From the NCBI RefSeq assembly GCF_015624485.1, contig NZ_CP061378.1, forward strand, positions 2,976,001 through 3,040,000: DNA of 64,000 bases, read 5' to 3'. The notes below the pieces were generated by a model. It searched no databases. It saw only the letters and a list, made by a program, of their open reading frames with translations, and was not told where the DNA came from. Shown here in pieces: positions 1-8,694 of the stretch (within the stretch, counting starts at the first letter, position 1; each line of letters begins with the position of its first letter). Both the position numbers and the translations under genes were made by a program. This stretch comes from Bradyrhizobium genosp. L (GTDB taxonomy: Bacteria > Pseudomonadota > Alphaproteobacteria > Rhizobiales > Xanthobacteraceae).

Positions 1-133
1 CGGTGACTCGGCACCACCACGCGGGATACCCCCATCGAACAAAGTTGCTCCGCGTCGTCGATGTCGCGATCGCATTGAACAGACCTGCACAGGCGAAGGC
101 TGCGGCGAGCAGCCAAATGAATGTCGTGTGCAT
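1..133 (-). CDS. DoxX-like membrane protein, N-terminal part (cut by window edge)
   Basis: The minus strand reads an ATG at 133 followed by a hydrophobic first helix (WLLAAAFACAGLFNAIA) and the motif NFVRWGYPAWW, which is typical of short DoxX-like four-helix membrane proteins. About 44 residues are inside the window and the frame stays open to the edge. It starts 3 bases after the stop codon of the upstream epimerase gene, so the two are very likely co-transcribed. Members of this family are small inner-membrane proteins often placed beside oxidoreductases; the exact role is not known. Only the N-terminus is available, so the family call rests on one motif and one helix. Confidence 0.7.
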   Translation of the reverse strand, partial: MHTTFIWLLAAAFACAGLFNAIATSTTRSNFVRWGYPAWWCRVT

Positions 134-136
134 GGC

Positions 137-1027
137 TTAAGCAACCGCCAGGGCATATGCGCGCAATTCGTCGATGATCGATGCCCGCCGGGGCTTCCAG
201 CCGAGTTCGCGCTTTGCCTTCTCGCCCGAGATGATCTGATCGGAGGCGATCGCATCGGCAAAGCCCCAGAGGACCTTGCGCGCCTCGTCGAGCGGCCATG
301 CCGCTACCCGACCCCCGGCACCGCCTAACTCGCTTGCTGCGCGTGCGATCTCGATGAGCCGCGGCGGCGAACCGTGCGCGCCATTGAAGACGGATCCCGC
401 CGGTGCCCGTTCGAGCGCAAGCGCATAGAGCTCGGCCAGATCGTCGGCATGCACGGTCGACCAGCGATTTTGACCATCACCGACATGAAGCGCCGCGCCA
501 TGTTCCTTGGCCGCTGCGACCATCATCATCGCGGCGCCGCCCCAGTTGCCGTATACCCAGGCAGGCCGGATCACGACCGGATGGACGCCCTCGGCTGCGG
601 CCGCCAGGATCTCGCGTTCCAGCGCCTGGCGCCAGCGGACCATCTCGACCGGGTTGAGGGAAGTGTCCTCGGTCGCCGACGTGTCGCCCGTGGAGCCGTA
701 GACCAAGCTGCCACTGGTATAGATGAAGCGCTTACCCGTTCCGCGCTGCGCTTCGAGGATTGCGCGCGTTGCAATCTCATCGAGCGACGCAGCGTTGTGG
801 TCGTTGGGCGAAGCGGCATGGACGACGGCGTCCACGCCCCGCACCGCCGAGGCCAGGCTCGCCGGGTCGGCAAGCTCACCTCTCTCCACCACGAAGCCCA
901 GGTCCACTAGCTTGGCCGCACTGGCTTCCGACCGGGCAAGCCCTACGACTTCATGACCTCCCTCTTTCAATCGATGCGCTACCGCACCGCCGATCAAGCC
1001 AGTCGCGCCTGTTACCAAAACTCGCAT
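137..1027 (-). CDS. NAD-dependent epimerase/dehydratase (extended SDR)
   Basis: The protein begins MRVLVTGATGLIGGAV, the glycine-rich Rossmann motif (TGATGLIG) expected within the first 20 residues of an extended short-chain dehydrogenase. YTSGSLVYG supplies the usual active-site Ser region, and DLAELYALALERA is typical of the atypical-SDR/NmrA-like epimerase group. At about 296 residues it has normal length. I chose the ATG at 1027 rather than one 27 codons upstream because the Rossmann motif must lie at the N-terminus. It acts in the cytoplasm on a NAD(P)-linked substrate that cannot be named. It probably forms an operon with the DoxX-like gene 3 bases downstream, and lies about 100 bases downstream of a LysR gene transcribed in the same direction. 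Confidence 0.85.
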   Translation of the reverse strand: MRVLVTGATGLIGGAVAHRLKEGGHEVVGLARSEASAAKLVDLGFVVERGELADPASLASAVRGVDAVVHAASPNDHNAASLDEIATRAILEAQRGTGKRFIYTSGSLVYGSTGDTSATEDTSLNPVEMVRWRQALEREILAAAAEGVHPVVIRPAWVYGNWGGAAMMMVAAAKEHGAALHVGDGQNRWSTVHADDLAELYALALERAPAGSVFNGAHGSPPRLIEIARAASELGGAGGRVAAWPLDEARKVLWGFADAIASDQIISGEKAKRELGWKPRRASIIDELRAYALAVA

Positions 1028-1128
1028 GTCGATCACCTCTTCTATTTCGGTGAATCCAACAAAGCGGAACGGCGATGCGGATGGAAATCGCAAGTCCTGA
1101 TGTGGCACTATCGATCAGACTGATGGCG

Positions 1129-2037
1129 TCAAGCCGACGCGGCGATCTTGGTGATGATGCCGCGCATCCAGGCGATTGCCCCATGCGTATCCGCCCGCCG
1201 GTGCCACATCAAATGGAGTGGCCAGGTGGGCAATTCGAGCGGCGGAGCATACACCGTTATTCCAGCTCCGGTATCAGCGAACCTTCGTGCAATCCGGGAG
1301 GCCAGCGTCGCGACCATGTCGGTTCCGGCGATCACGAAAGGTGCGGCCAGAAATTGCGGCAGGCTCAGCACGATGCGCCGTTCGAGGCCGAGATCGGCAA
1401 GCTTTCGATCGACGATCCCGGAACGGTCGCCTTCGGGAGAAACCAGAAGATGCGGCGCTGCTGCGAAAGCCTCGATGCTTGGACCACCTGCGAACGCCGG
1501 GTGTCCCTCTCGCACGACGCAGGCAAAACTCTCGAAAAACAGCGGGCTGCTCATGATGCGCGCTGACGTCTCGACGGGGAAACCGATCGCGAGGTTCGCC
1601 TCGCCGCTATCGAGCAGGGTGATAGCTTCATCGCGTCCGAACATCCCGCAGACCCGCACGTTGATGTGGGGGGCATCGACGCTGAGGCGGGCCATGAGTG
1701 GCGGCAACAAGACGAACGCCGCATAGTCGGTCATCGCGAGCGTGACGGTATTGTCGGCCGTCGCGGGATCGAAGCTATCGGCCTGTAGCGCGCTCCGGAG
1801 GAGCCGGAGCGCGTCCGAGACGGGACCAGCAAGGTCATGGGCGCGGGGTGTCGGCTGCATGCCTGAAGGCGTTCGCACGAATAGCTCATCCCCAAGAAGC
1901 TCTCGCAAGCGCGTGAGTGCTCCGCTCATCGCCGACTGGCTGAGGCCGATCCGCGATCCGGCGCGCGTCACGTGACGCTCCGCGTACAGCGCATCAAAGG
2001 CCTTCATCAAGTTGAGGTCGAAGCCAGCTATATCCAT
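1129..2037 (-). CDS. LysR-family transcriptional regulator
   Basis: The N-terminal winged helix-turn-helix is clear: the start (DLNLMKAFDALYAERHVTRAG) and the recognition helix (LSQSAMSGALTRLRELLGDELF) are typical of the NodD/PcpR-like LysR branch. The rest is the co-inducer-binding domain, with a conserved VTLAMTDYAAFVLLP start at about residue 85. Length is about 302 residues, as expected. The ATG at 2037 gives the common MDIAGFDLNL start; another ATG at 2049 adds four residues, and neither has a strong ribosome site. It is transcribed towards the epimerase/DoxX pair and may control it. LysR proteins usually act on a divergent neighbour, but here the upstream side holds only a gene remnant. 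Confidence 0.85.
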   Translation of the reverse strand: MDIAGFDLNLMKAFDALYAERHVTRAGSRIGLSQSAMSGALTRLRELLGDELFVRTPSGMQPTPRAHDLAGPVSDALRLLRSALQADSFDPATADNTVTLAMTDYAAFVLLPPLMARLSVDAPHINVRVCGMFGRDEAITLLDSGEANLAIGFPVETSARIMSSPLFFESFACVVREGHPAFAGGPSIEAFAAAPHLLVSPEGDRSGIVDRKLADLGLERRIVLSLPQFLAAPFVIAGTDMVATLASRIARRFADTGAGITVYAPPLELPTWPLHLMWHRRADTHGAIAWMRGIITKIAASA

Positions 2038-2200
2038 GTGGCCGATCATAAGGGGATGCGCTCAACGGGGATAGCGGCCATGCGTCGAGCGTACACCCCG
2101 GTTGGGCTGGATCCGATCCATCGAGGATCGCGCTCCGGCAAGTCATTCACCACTTGGCGGTCCGCGCTTACCCAACACGCGGAAGCCGCCGCTCCGCGGC

Positions 2201-2485
2201 CTACGACGCTGCGTCCGTTCGCAGCGCGCGCACCGCAGCTCTGATCATCGCGACGATTTCGACCCCGGCGTTGCTGTCCTCCGGCTGGCGCCACGCGCTC
2301 TGGATTGCGACGACCACCTGCTCGGTCGGATTGACGAAGATGATCTGGCCGAAGATGCCGTTCGCCGAAAAGGCACCGTTGTTGATGCCGCCGGGCAAGG
2401 GCGGTACCGCCCACCAGTGGTATGAATACCCCCTCGCTTTGTCGAGACGGCGCCAGATCGGCTGCGTGGTTGCAAAGCAAATCAA
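2201..2485 (-). pseudogene. Remnant of a serine hydrolase (beta-lactamase family, class C fold), C-terminal part only
   Basis: The minus-strand frame contains GYSYHWW followed by GIFGQIIFVNPTEQVVV and a short final helix. This matches the last two strands and C-terminal helix of the class C beta-lactamase/6-aminohexanoate-dimer-hydrolase family, which usually has about 400 residues. The N-terminal domain with the SxxK nucleophile and the Tyr motif is absent: upstream codons in the same frame do not resemble the family and no start with a ribosome site is found. I read it as the tail of a decayed gene rather than a working protein. It lies between a LysR gene and the end of the liv operon. Confidence 0.6.
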
Positions 2486-2711
2486 GTTGGTTTGACGTGG
2501 TCTTGTCCCGCTGACATGCTGACGGCCGACCGTAGCGGAGACATACCCCCGTCAGGGGATGTGCGTCGCTTCGCCAGTCCGTTTATTCTCCGGAAGCGGA
2601 CATCGAACTGCTGGCATTTATAGCTACAAGTTCTGGTGTGTTTGGATGATGCGAGGCACCAACCCTACTTTGCATGGGGTTGTTTTGCTGCTTTTTAGTC
2701 CAGCTCTTGGT

Positions 2712-3425
2712 CTAATGCCCGCCGAGATAGGCCGCGATCAGTTTTGGGTCGTGGATCAGGGTGTCGGCGGGCCCTGACTGGATGATCTCGCCGGTCTCCA
2801 GCACGTAGCCGTAATCGGCGGTCTCGAGCGCGGCGCGCGCGTTCTGCTCGACCAGCAGCACCGACACGCCGAGGCTGCGCAGCGAAGCGATGGTGCGGAA
2901 GATCTCGCGGACGATCAGCGGTGCAAGCCCGAGGCTCGGTTCATCGAGCACCAGGAGCTTCGGCTTCGCCATCAGCGCGCGGCCGAGCGCCAGCATCTGC
3001 CGCTCGCCGCCCGATAGGGTGCCGGCCGCCTGCTTGCTGCGCTCCCTTAATCGCGGAAAGCGATCGAATACGTCGTCGAGGCATTTTCGCGTCGCCGAGC
3101 GGTCGCGCAGGCTGTAGGTGCCGAGCAGGAGGTTGTCGGCGACCGACATGTCGGCGAACAGTTCGCGCTTCTCGGGCACCAGACAGAGGCCGCGTTCGAC
3201 GCGGCCCTCGACGTCGATCTTCGCCAGGTCGTTGCCCTGGAAGATCATCCGTCCGGTGGATCGGAGCAGGCCGATCGCCGCCATCAGCAGGGTGGTCTTG
3301 CCGGCGCCGTTCGGGCCGATCACGGTGACGATCTGTCCCTGCTCGACCGACAGCGAGACGTTGCGGACGGCCTCGACCTTGCCGTAGGCGACAGATACAT
3401 TCTCGATCGAGAGCATCTGCGTCAC
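2712..3425 (-). CDS. livF: Branched-chain-type ABC transporter ATPase LivF
   Basis: This is a 237-residue ATP-binding subunit of a Liv/HAAT uptake system. Walker A is GPNGAGKT, the ABC signature is LSGGERQ, and Walker B is LLVLDEPSLGLAP, the sequence typical of LivF rather than LivG. The start is a GTG at 3425 overlapping the TGA of the upstream livMG fusion gene (GTGA), so translation is probably coupled; an ATG three codons further in is an alternative. It is the last gene of a four-gene transporter operon reading right to left (binding protein, livH, livMG, livF). The substrate is unknown; Liv-type systems in soil alphaproteobacteria also carry aromatic acids, amides and other carboxylates. 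Confidence 0.93.
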   Translation of the reverse strand: MTQMLSIENVSVAYGKVEAVRNVSLSVEQGQIVTVIGPNGAGKTTLLMAAIGLLRSTGRMIFQGNDLAKIDVEGRVERGLCLVPEKRELFADMSVADNLLLGTYSLRDRSATRKCLDDVFDRFPRLRERSKQAAGTLSGGERQMLALGRALMAKPKLLVLDEPSLGLAPLIVREIFRTIASLRSLGVSVLLVEQNARAALETADYGYVLETGEIIQSGPADTLIHDPKLIAAYLGGH

Positions 3426-5191
3426 GCGACACCTCCGAGATAGGCTTCCTGCACGCGGACGTCGCTGCGGATCGCCGCCGGGCCGCCCTCGCAGAGCTTT
3501 GAGCCGAAATCGAGCACCACGATGCGATCGACCAGCGACATCACGAACTCCATGTCGTGCTCGACCAGCAGCATGGTCAGATGATCCGCGCGCAGCGAGC
3601 GTAACAGCTCGGCGAGCTTCAGCTTCTCCTGGCGGCGCAGGCCGGCTGCCGGCTCGTCGAGCACCAGCAGCGTCGGATCGGCGGCGAGGGCGCGGGCGAT
3701 TTCGAGCACGCGCTGGCTGCCGAGCGGCAGATTGCCGGCGAGCTCGAACGGCTTGTCAGCGAGACCGACCCGTTCGAGCTGCTGCAAGGCCTCGTAACGC
3801 GCGCTCGCTTCCTCCGCCTGGTTCAACCGCAGCGCGCCGGCGAGCAGGCCGGTCCCGGTGCGCGCATAGGTGCCGAGCAAGACGTTGTCGAGCAGCGTCA
3901 TGCGCGGGCGCAGTTTGACATGCTGGAAGGTACGGGAGATGCCGGACCGGGCGATGCGGAACTGCCGGTCGTGGGTGATCGACCGTCCCGCGAATTTGAT
4001 CTCGCCGCCGTTGGCGCGGAGCGCGCCGGTGAGCAGGTTGAACATCGTGGTCTTGCCGGCGCCGTTCGGCCCGATCAGGCCGAGGATCTCGCCGGAGCGC
4101 ACCTCGAAGCTGACATTGTTGACGGCGACCAGCCCGCCAAATCGCCGTTGCGCGCCGCTGACCTTGAGCAGCAGCGTGCCTGGCGCCGGCTGCTCGCGGC
4201 GCGGCAGGGGGGCGGCCGGTTCGGGCCGGGATGATTTCAGGTCCGGCAGGAGGCCGGCGACGAACGGCACGATGCCCTGCCGCGCCCGCTGCAGAAACAG
4301 GATGAACAGCGCCGAGAACGCGACGACCTCGAGTTGGCCCGAGGCGCCCTTGGCGATCAGCGGCAGGTAGTCCTGCACGGAATTCTTCAACAGCGTGACG
4401 ATCGCGGCCCCGACCACGCCGCCGAGCACGCTGCCGGCGCCGCCGACCATCGCCATCATCAGATATTCGATGCCCATGCTGGCATCGAACGGCCCCGGGC
4501 TGACGAAGCGGCCGAGATGGGCGTAGAGCCATCCGGACAGCGCGCCGAGGAAGGCGGCGATGACGAAGGTCACAAGCTTGATCTGGAACGCGCTGATGCC
4601 GAGGCTCTCGACCAGCGTATTGCCGCCGCGCAACGCCCGCATCGCGCGGCCGATGCGGGAGTCCAACAGGTTGTAGCAGACCAGAAGGACGGCGCCGACG
4701 ATGGCCCAGATCAGGAAGTAGATCTGCCAGCTCTCGACCAGGGCGATCGGGCCGATCGAGATCGGCGGAAGGCCGGAAACGCCGTTGTGCTCGCCGAGCC
4801 CCTCGATGTTGCCGAACAGGAATGCGATCGCCAGTCCCCACGCCACCGTGCTCAACGACAGGAAGTGCCCCTGCAGGCGCAGCGTGATGAGGCCGAGGAT
4901 CGCCGCAACGCTGCAGGTCAGGAGAACGGCGAGCACTAATCCCAACCACGGCGAATAGCCGTGCACCGCGGTGACCCACGCCGTGGCGTAGGCCGCGATG
5001 CCGACGAAGGCGGCCTGGCCGAACGACACGATGCCGCCGACCCCGGTCAACAACGCAAGCCCGATCGCCGCGAGTGCGTAGATGCCGATATAGTTCATCA
5101 GCGTGATGCTGAATGGATTCAGCACCGCCGGCGCAGCGACGAGGCAGGCGACGACCGCTGCGATGACGAGACGGATCTGCGTCGGGCTCAT
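3422..5191 (-). CDS. LivM-LivG fusion: ABC permease fused to ATPase
   Basis: A single 589-residue chain holds a LivM permease (residues about 1-305, many hydrophobic helices, with the LivM motif SFGQAAFVGIAAY near residue 56) joined by a Pro/Arg-rich linker (about 310-340) to a LivG ATPase. Walker A is GPNGAGKT at 374-381, the Q-loop region is ISRTFQHVKL, and the Walker B region is LLVLDEPAAGL. The true start is the ATG at 5191, whose ATGA overlaps the livH stop; the same frame is open for 800 bases further upstream, but that stretch is antiphase to livH. Such permease-ATPase fusions occur in Liv systems of Bradyrhizobium-like bacteria. One chain would therefore supply one membrane and one nucleotide-binding subunit. 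Confidence 0.93.
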   Translation of the reverse strand: MSPTQIRLVIAAVVACLVAAPAVLNPFSITLMNYIGIYALAAIGLALLTGVGGIVSFGQAAFVGIAAYATAWVTAVHGYSPWLGLVLAVLLTCSVAAILGLITLRLQGHFLSLSTVAWGLAIAFLFGNIEGLGEHNGVSGLPPISIGPIALVESWQIYFLIWAIVGAVLLVCYNLLDSRIGRAMRALRGGNTLVESLGISAFQIKLVTFVIAAFLGALSGWLYAHLGRFVSPGPFDASMGIEYLMMAMVGGAGSVLGGVVGAAIVTLLKNSVQDYLPLIAKGASGQLEVVAFSALFILFLQRARQGIVPFVAGLLPDLKSSRPEPAAPLPRREQPAPGTLLLKVSGAQRRFGGLVAVNNVSFEVRSGEILGLIGPNGAGKTTMFNLLTGALRANGGEIKFAGRSITHDRQFRIARSGISRTFQHVKLRPRMTLLDNVLLGTYARTGTGLLAGALRLNQAEEASARYEALQQLERVGLADKPFELAGNLPLGSQRVLEIARALAADPTLLVLDEPAAGLRRQEKLKLAELLRSLRADHLTMLLVEHDMEFVMSLVDRIVVLDFGSKLCEGGPAAIRSDVRVQEAYLGGVA

Positions 5192-6231
5192 TCCTCGACT
5201 TCCTCTTCGGAATGCTGCGAGGCGAGCGACCGCCAGAGCAGGACGGGGATCAGCAGCGAGAACACGATGACGTCCTTCAGCGTGCTGCTCTGGAACGAGG
5301 CGAAGCTTTCGAGAATGCCGACGCCGAATGCGCCAAGCGCTGCGCCCGGATAGCTGGTCATGCCGCCGATGATGGCGCCGACGAAGGCCTTCAGCCCGAT
5401 CAGGAAGCCGGAATCGTAGAAGATGGTGTTGACCGGCGCGATCAGGATGCCGGAGACGCCCGCCATCAGCGATCCCAAGAGATAGGCGATGGTGCCGGCG
5501 CGCGCCGGCCTGATCCCCATTAGCCGCGCACCGGTCCGGTTGAAGGCTGTCGCGCGCAGCGCCTTGCCGAGCAGCGTGAAATCGAAGAACACCAGCAGCA
5601 GGCCGCTGAAAACCAGTGCCGCGACGAGGATCAGCACCGTCTGCCCGGACACCTGGACGCCCGCGATCTCGATCCCGAGCGAGGTCAGCGGCTCGGTCCT
5701 GACGCCCTCCGGCCCGAAGAACAAAAGGCCAAGGCCGACCAGCGCAAAGTGGAGCGCGACGGAGACCGTGAGCAGCAGCAGCACCGAGGCATCCGCGATC
5801 GGGCGGAACACGATCCGGTCGAGCAGCGGCGCGACCGGCATGATCAGGAGCAGCGCCAGCACGATCCTGGCCGGCGCCGGCGGATTGAAGCGCATCGTCA
5901 GCCAGACGATTCCGACCACGATCAAGGGAAGCACGAGATAGCCGAGGATTGCTTTCGGTACCGAGCGTAGCTCGCCGGCGCGGGCGAGCGAACCCACCTC
6001 CATGACGCAGGCCATGCACGCCAGCACGACCACCAGTCCGACCGTTCCCGGAAGCTGCCGGGCGTCGAGCGCCGCCAGCGTCAACGCGGTGAAGGCCGCG
6101 ATGTCGCCGAACGGAATGAAGATCACCCGCGTGACGGTGAAGATCAGCACGGTGCCGATCGCGACCAGCGCGTAGATCGCCCCGGTCCCGATTCCGTCGA
6201 TCGCAAGGATCGCTGCGATGTCTGCCGTCAT
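5188..6231 (-). CDS. livH: Branched-chain-type ABC transporter permease LivH
   Basis: The protein has 347 residues with about eight to nine hydrophobic segments and the LivH-typical N-terminus (DGIGTGAIYALVAIGTVLIF). A second conserved block near the C-terminus (FLIGLKAFVGAIIGGMTSYPGAALG) is the EAA-like loop that docks with the ATPases. It is somewhat longer than the usual 290-300 residues because of an extended middle region. Its last codon overlaps the start of the livM-livG fusion. It lies 22 bases after the binding-protein gene in the same operon and forms half of the transmembrane channel. Confidence 0.92.
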   Translation of the reverse strand: MTADIAAILAIDGIGTGAIYALVAIGTVLIFTVTRVIFIPFGDIAAFTALTLAALDARQLPGTVGLVVVLACMACVMEVGSLARAGELRSVPKAILGYLVLPLIVVGIVWLTMRFNPPAPARIVLALLLIMPVAPLLDRIVFRPIADASVLLLLTVSVALHFALVGLGLLFFGPEGVRTEPLTSLGIEIAGVQVSGQTVLILVAALVFSGLLLVFFDFTLLGKALRATAFNRTGARLMGIRPARAGTIAYLLGSLMAGVSGILIAPVNTIFYDSGFLIGLKAFVGAIIGGMTSYPGAALGAFGVGILESFASFQSSTLKDVIVFSLLIPVLLWRSLASQHSEEEVEE

Positions 6232-6253
6232 GGTCTCGGCCGTTCTTCGTTGC

Positions 6254-7402
6254 TCAGGGCTCGTAGGTCCAGGCGCCGTTGGTCAGGCGCACGATCACCA
6301 GCGCACGTTCGTCGACGCCGTGATAGGCACCCGCCTTGAAGTTGTAGATGGCGTGGACGCCGGCCAGTTCCCTCGTGTTGAGGATCTCGTCGCGCAGCGC
6401 CTTGTGGAATTCGGCCGTGCCGGGTTTTGCTGTCTTCAGCGCGCGCTCCGCCGCCGTGGTGAAGACCCGCCAGCCGTCAAACGAATAGGCCGAGAAGCCG
6501 TCCGTCGTTGGCATGTTGTTGGCCTTCTGATAGGCGTCGCGGAATTCGAGCGCGAGCTTCTTGGCGAAATGGTTGTCCGGCAGTTGCTCGGCGACGATGA
6601 CCGGACCGGCGGAGACCTGGATGCCCTCCGCGGCCTTGCCGCCGACGCGCACGAAATCAGGATTGACCAGCGCCACCGTGCCGTAGGTCTTGCCCTTGAA
6701 GCCACGGTCGGCGAGCGCCAGCAGCGGCAGGGCGCCCTGCGTACCCGACCCGCCGTCGAGGACGGCATCGGGACGAGTCGCAAGCACCTTGAGGATCTGG
6801 CCGGTCACCGAGGTGTCGACGCGCGCATAGCGCTCGTTGGTCAGCACCTTGATGCCTTCATTGGCCTCGGCCGCCTTGGCGCCGTTGTAGACCAGATCGC
6901 CCCAGGCGTCGGAGAAGCCGATATAGCCGATGTTCTTCATCCCATCGCGCTTCATGCGGTCGGCGACGACCTTGACCAGCAGCGAGGCGGGCTGCGGAAT
7001 GCAGACGCCCCATTGGTCGGCTGGGTCCGGCTGTCCGGTGATCGGGGAGACGGCGATCATCGGCACTTTCAGCTCGGTCGCGACCGCAATCATCGCGATG
7101 GTCGAGGGCGCGGTCGCGGTGCCGATTAGGAGATCGACCTTCTCCTCCTCGATCAGCTTGCGTGCGGCGCGGCTTGCGGCGGACGGGTCTGAGCCGTCAT
7201 CGAGCTGGATCAGCTTGATCTTCTCGCCATTGACTTCTCCCTTGTAGGCGAGCGCGGCCTGGATACCGCGGCCATAGGGGATGCCGATCGAGGCGCCGGG
7301 GCCGCTGAGCGAGGTCACGAATCCGACCACGATGTCGGCTTGCGCGTTCGAAGCCGCAATCAGGCCTGCCAAGAGTGCAGTCAAACTCAAGATCTTGCGC
7401 AT
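6254..7402 (-). CDS. ABC transporter substrate-binding protein, Liv/HAAT family
   Basis: It is a 382-residue periplasmic binding protein with a Sec signal peptide (MRKILSLTALLAGLIAASNAQA, cleavage after AQA at about residue 22) and the family-typical mature start DIVVGFVTSLSGP. It is the first gene of the livH-livMG-livF operon. It is clearly paralogous to the product of the gene at 12783-13940: both have LSGP, GEK, IQLDDGSDP and ARKL(I/V)E in the first 80 mature residues and similar YGVDER-type ends. Having two closely related receptors for one membrane unit suggests that related ligands are captured by each. The ligand is not identifiable from sequence. Confidence 0.92.
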   Translation of the reverse strand: MRKILSLTALLAGLIAASNAQADIVVGFVTSLSGPGASIGIPYGRGIQAALAYKGEVNGEKIKLIQLDDGSDPSAASRAARKLIEEEKVDLLIGTATAPSTIAMIAVATELKVPMIAVSPITGQPDPADQWGVCIPQPASLLVKVVADRMKRDGMKNIGYIGFSDAWGDLVYNGAKAAEANEGIKVLTNERYARVDTSVTGQILKVLATRPDAVLDGGSGTQGALPLLALADRGFKGKTYGTVALVNPDFVRVGGKAAEGIQVSAGPVIVAEQLPDNHFAKKLALEFRDAYQKANNMPTTDGFSAYSFDGWRVFTTAAERALKTAKPGTAEFHKALRDEILNTRELAGVHAIYNFKAGAYHGVDERALVIVRLTNGAWTYEP

Positions 7403-7483
7403 TGCATTCCCCTTGGTTGAAAACAGCCGCTACCTGAGCGAGATGTCAGTATGGATCGGGATATGACCGACGGGAGTTGTGAA

Positions 7484-8308
7484 ATGACCGCTAGCAATCG
7501 AGGCTCCGGCGTCGAGCGCCGCTTCGTCGCGACCCGACTCGGCCGCATCCACGTCGCGATGGCGGGAACAGGATTTCCGGTTCTGCTGTTGCACCAGACG
7601 CCGCGCTCGTGGGACGAGTACCGCGACGTGCTGCCGCTGCTCGGCCGCGATTTCCGCGCGATTGCGATGGACACGCTGGGCTTTGGGGATTCCGACCGGC
7701 CGACAGGCGAGCCATCGATCGAATTGTGGGCGCAAGGTGCGCTCGCGCTGCTCGATGCGTTGGAGCTGCCGCGCGCTGCGATCGTTGGCCATCACACCGG
7801 CGCTGCGATCGCGGTGGAGATCGCCGCGGCGGCGCCGGCGCGGGTCGGTGCGCTGGTGCTCTCGGCCTGTCCTTTCGTCGATGCTGACAGGCGCGCCAGG
7901 CATGCGAACATGCGGGTGATCGACGACGTCGAGACGCGCGGTGACGGCGCCCATCTCACCGAGCTGTGGGCGCGGCGGCAGCCGTTCTATCCGGCCGACA
8001 ATGCAGATCTGCTGCGGCGTTTCATGATCGACGCCCTGCGGGCTGGCGAGATGGCAGCGGAAGGCCACCGGGTGGTGAATCGCTATCGGATGGAGGATCG
8101 TCTGGGACACGTCAGGTGCCCCACGCTGGTCATCGCGCCGACCGACGATCCGCACGCTCATCCGGCGGCTCCGAAGGTTGCTGGAGCCATCGGCGGCAGT
8201 GTCCTGCACGAGCTCTCAGGAGGCATGGTGCCGCTTCCCGATCAGATGCCGGAGGTCTTTGCCGGCCTGGTGCGCGATTTCGTGGCTGTCCACGTTGCCA
8301 AATCCTGA
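7484..8308 (+). CDS. Alpha/beta-hydrolase-fold protein with non-canonical active site
   Basis: The fold is clear: an oxyanion strand VLLLHQTPRSW, the strand IAMDTLGFGDSDRP, and the nucleophile-elbow position VGHHTGA at residues about 101-107. The elbow G-x-Nu-x-G, however, reads G-H-H-T-G, so His replaces the Ser/Asp/Cys nucleophile. The C-terminal segment that normally carries the catalytic His (GGH) reads GGMVPL. The acid position (IAPTDDP) is kept. I chose the ATG at 7484 because GGGAG lies seven bases upstream; ATGs at 7451 and 7463 are alternatives. It is divergent from the liv operon and leads, after a 386-base gap, to the racemase/thiolase genes. Its catalytic ability is doubtful, or it uses an unusual mechanism. 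Confidence 0.85.
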   Translation: MTASNRGSGVERRFVATRLGRIHVAMAGTGFPVLLLHQTPRSWDEYRDVLPLLGRDFRAIAMDTLGFGDSDRPTGEPSIELWAQGALALLDALELPRAAIVGHHTGAAIAVEIAAAAPARVGALVLSACPFVDADRRARHANMRVIDDVETRGDGAHLTELWARRQPFYPADNADLLRRFMIDALRAGEMAAEGHRVVNRYRMEDRLGHVRCPTLVIAPTDDPHAHPAAPKVAGAIGGSVLHELSGGMVPLPDQMPEVFAGLVRDFVAVHVAKS

Positions 8309-8446
8309 AGGGGCGTGCGCGATCGCAGCGAACGCCGGGCCGCGCGTCGTACCTGCTGTTCCGAGCTCGATGATCTCAGCCACGGTCGAGGAACCCTAAG
8401 CAACGCAACGATCGGCGCGCGCCCGCACCAGCGTCGATGCCTGTCA

Positions 8447-8467
8447 ATTATTTAAAGCCTAAAGTAT
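8447..8467. promoter_or_regulatory. Candidate MarR-like operator, copy 1
   Basis: The segment carries TTTA, a five-base spacer, and TAAAGTAT. The complementary strand of the site at 15861-15880 ends in the same TAAAGTAT half, preceded by TTTA and a four-base spacer. Both lie in AT-rich islands before catabolic genes, which points to one regulator serving both promoters. TTTA-N4/5-TAAA near-palindromes are the kind of site bound by MarR-type regulators of aromatic acid genes; the regulator itself is not in the window. Confidence 0.4.
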
Positions 8468-8636
8468 TTTGCGACGGAACGTCAATACGTCAACTCTACG
8501 GTTCTTGGAAAAGTTTGCGTCGGCGCGGACGGCCGCGAAGGCAGGATTCGCCGGTGCAAATGCGAACGGCATCAGCTGCTCGTCGTTTCGGCAAGCCGGC
8601 GAAGTCACGCGCTGCGTGCGCGGCGGCGTCGCTGAA

Positions 8637-8646
8637 TTGACGTCAA
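8637..8646. promoter_or_regulatory. Palindrome TTGACGTCAA upstream of the racemase-like gene
   Basis: This is a perfect 10-base palindrome 48 bases before the GTG start at 8695. The half-site ACGTCAA occurs twice more as a direct repeat at 8479-8485 and 8488-8494. It is a candidate operator, or it may overlap the promoter. Confidence 0.35.
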
Positions 8647-8694
8647 AATTATTTTGTGCTTGAAATATTTCCGCCGGTGAACAGGATATCCGCT

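Larger units (their letters stand above)
8309..8694. other. 386-base intergenic region with regulatory sequence
   Basis: No credible gene is seen. The stretch is notably AT-rich around 8441-8475 and 8635-8670 against a GC-rich background. It holds an operator-like element at 8447-8467, two ACGTCAA repeats at 8479-8485 and 8488-8494, and the palindrome TTGACGTCAA at 8637-8646. I read it as the promoter and operator region of the downstream racemase/thiolase operon. Confidence 0.6.

Noticed and set aside
5192-6019. N-terminal extension of the livM-livG frame
   Set aside because: It overlaps livH in another frame; the ATG at 5191 overlaps the livH stop and begins the permease homology.
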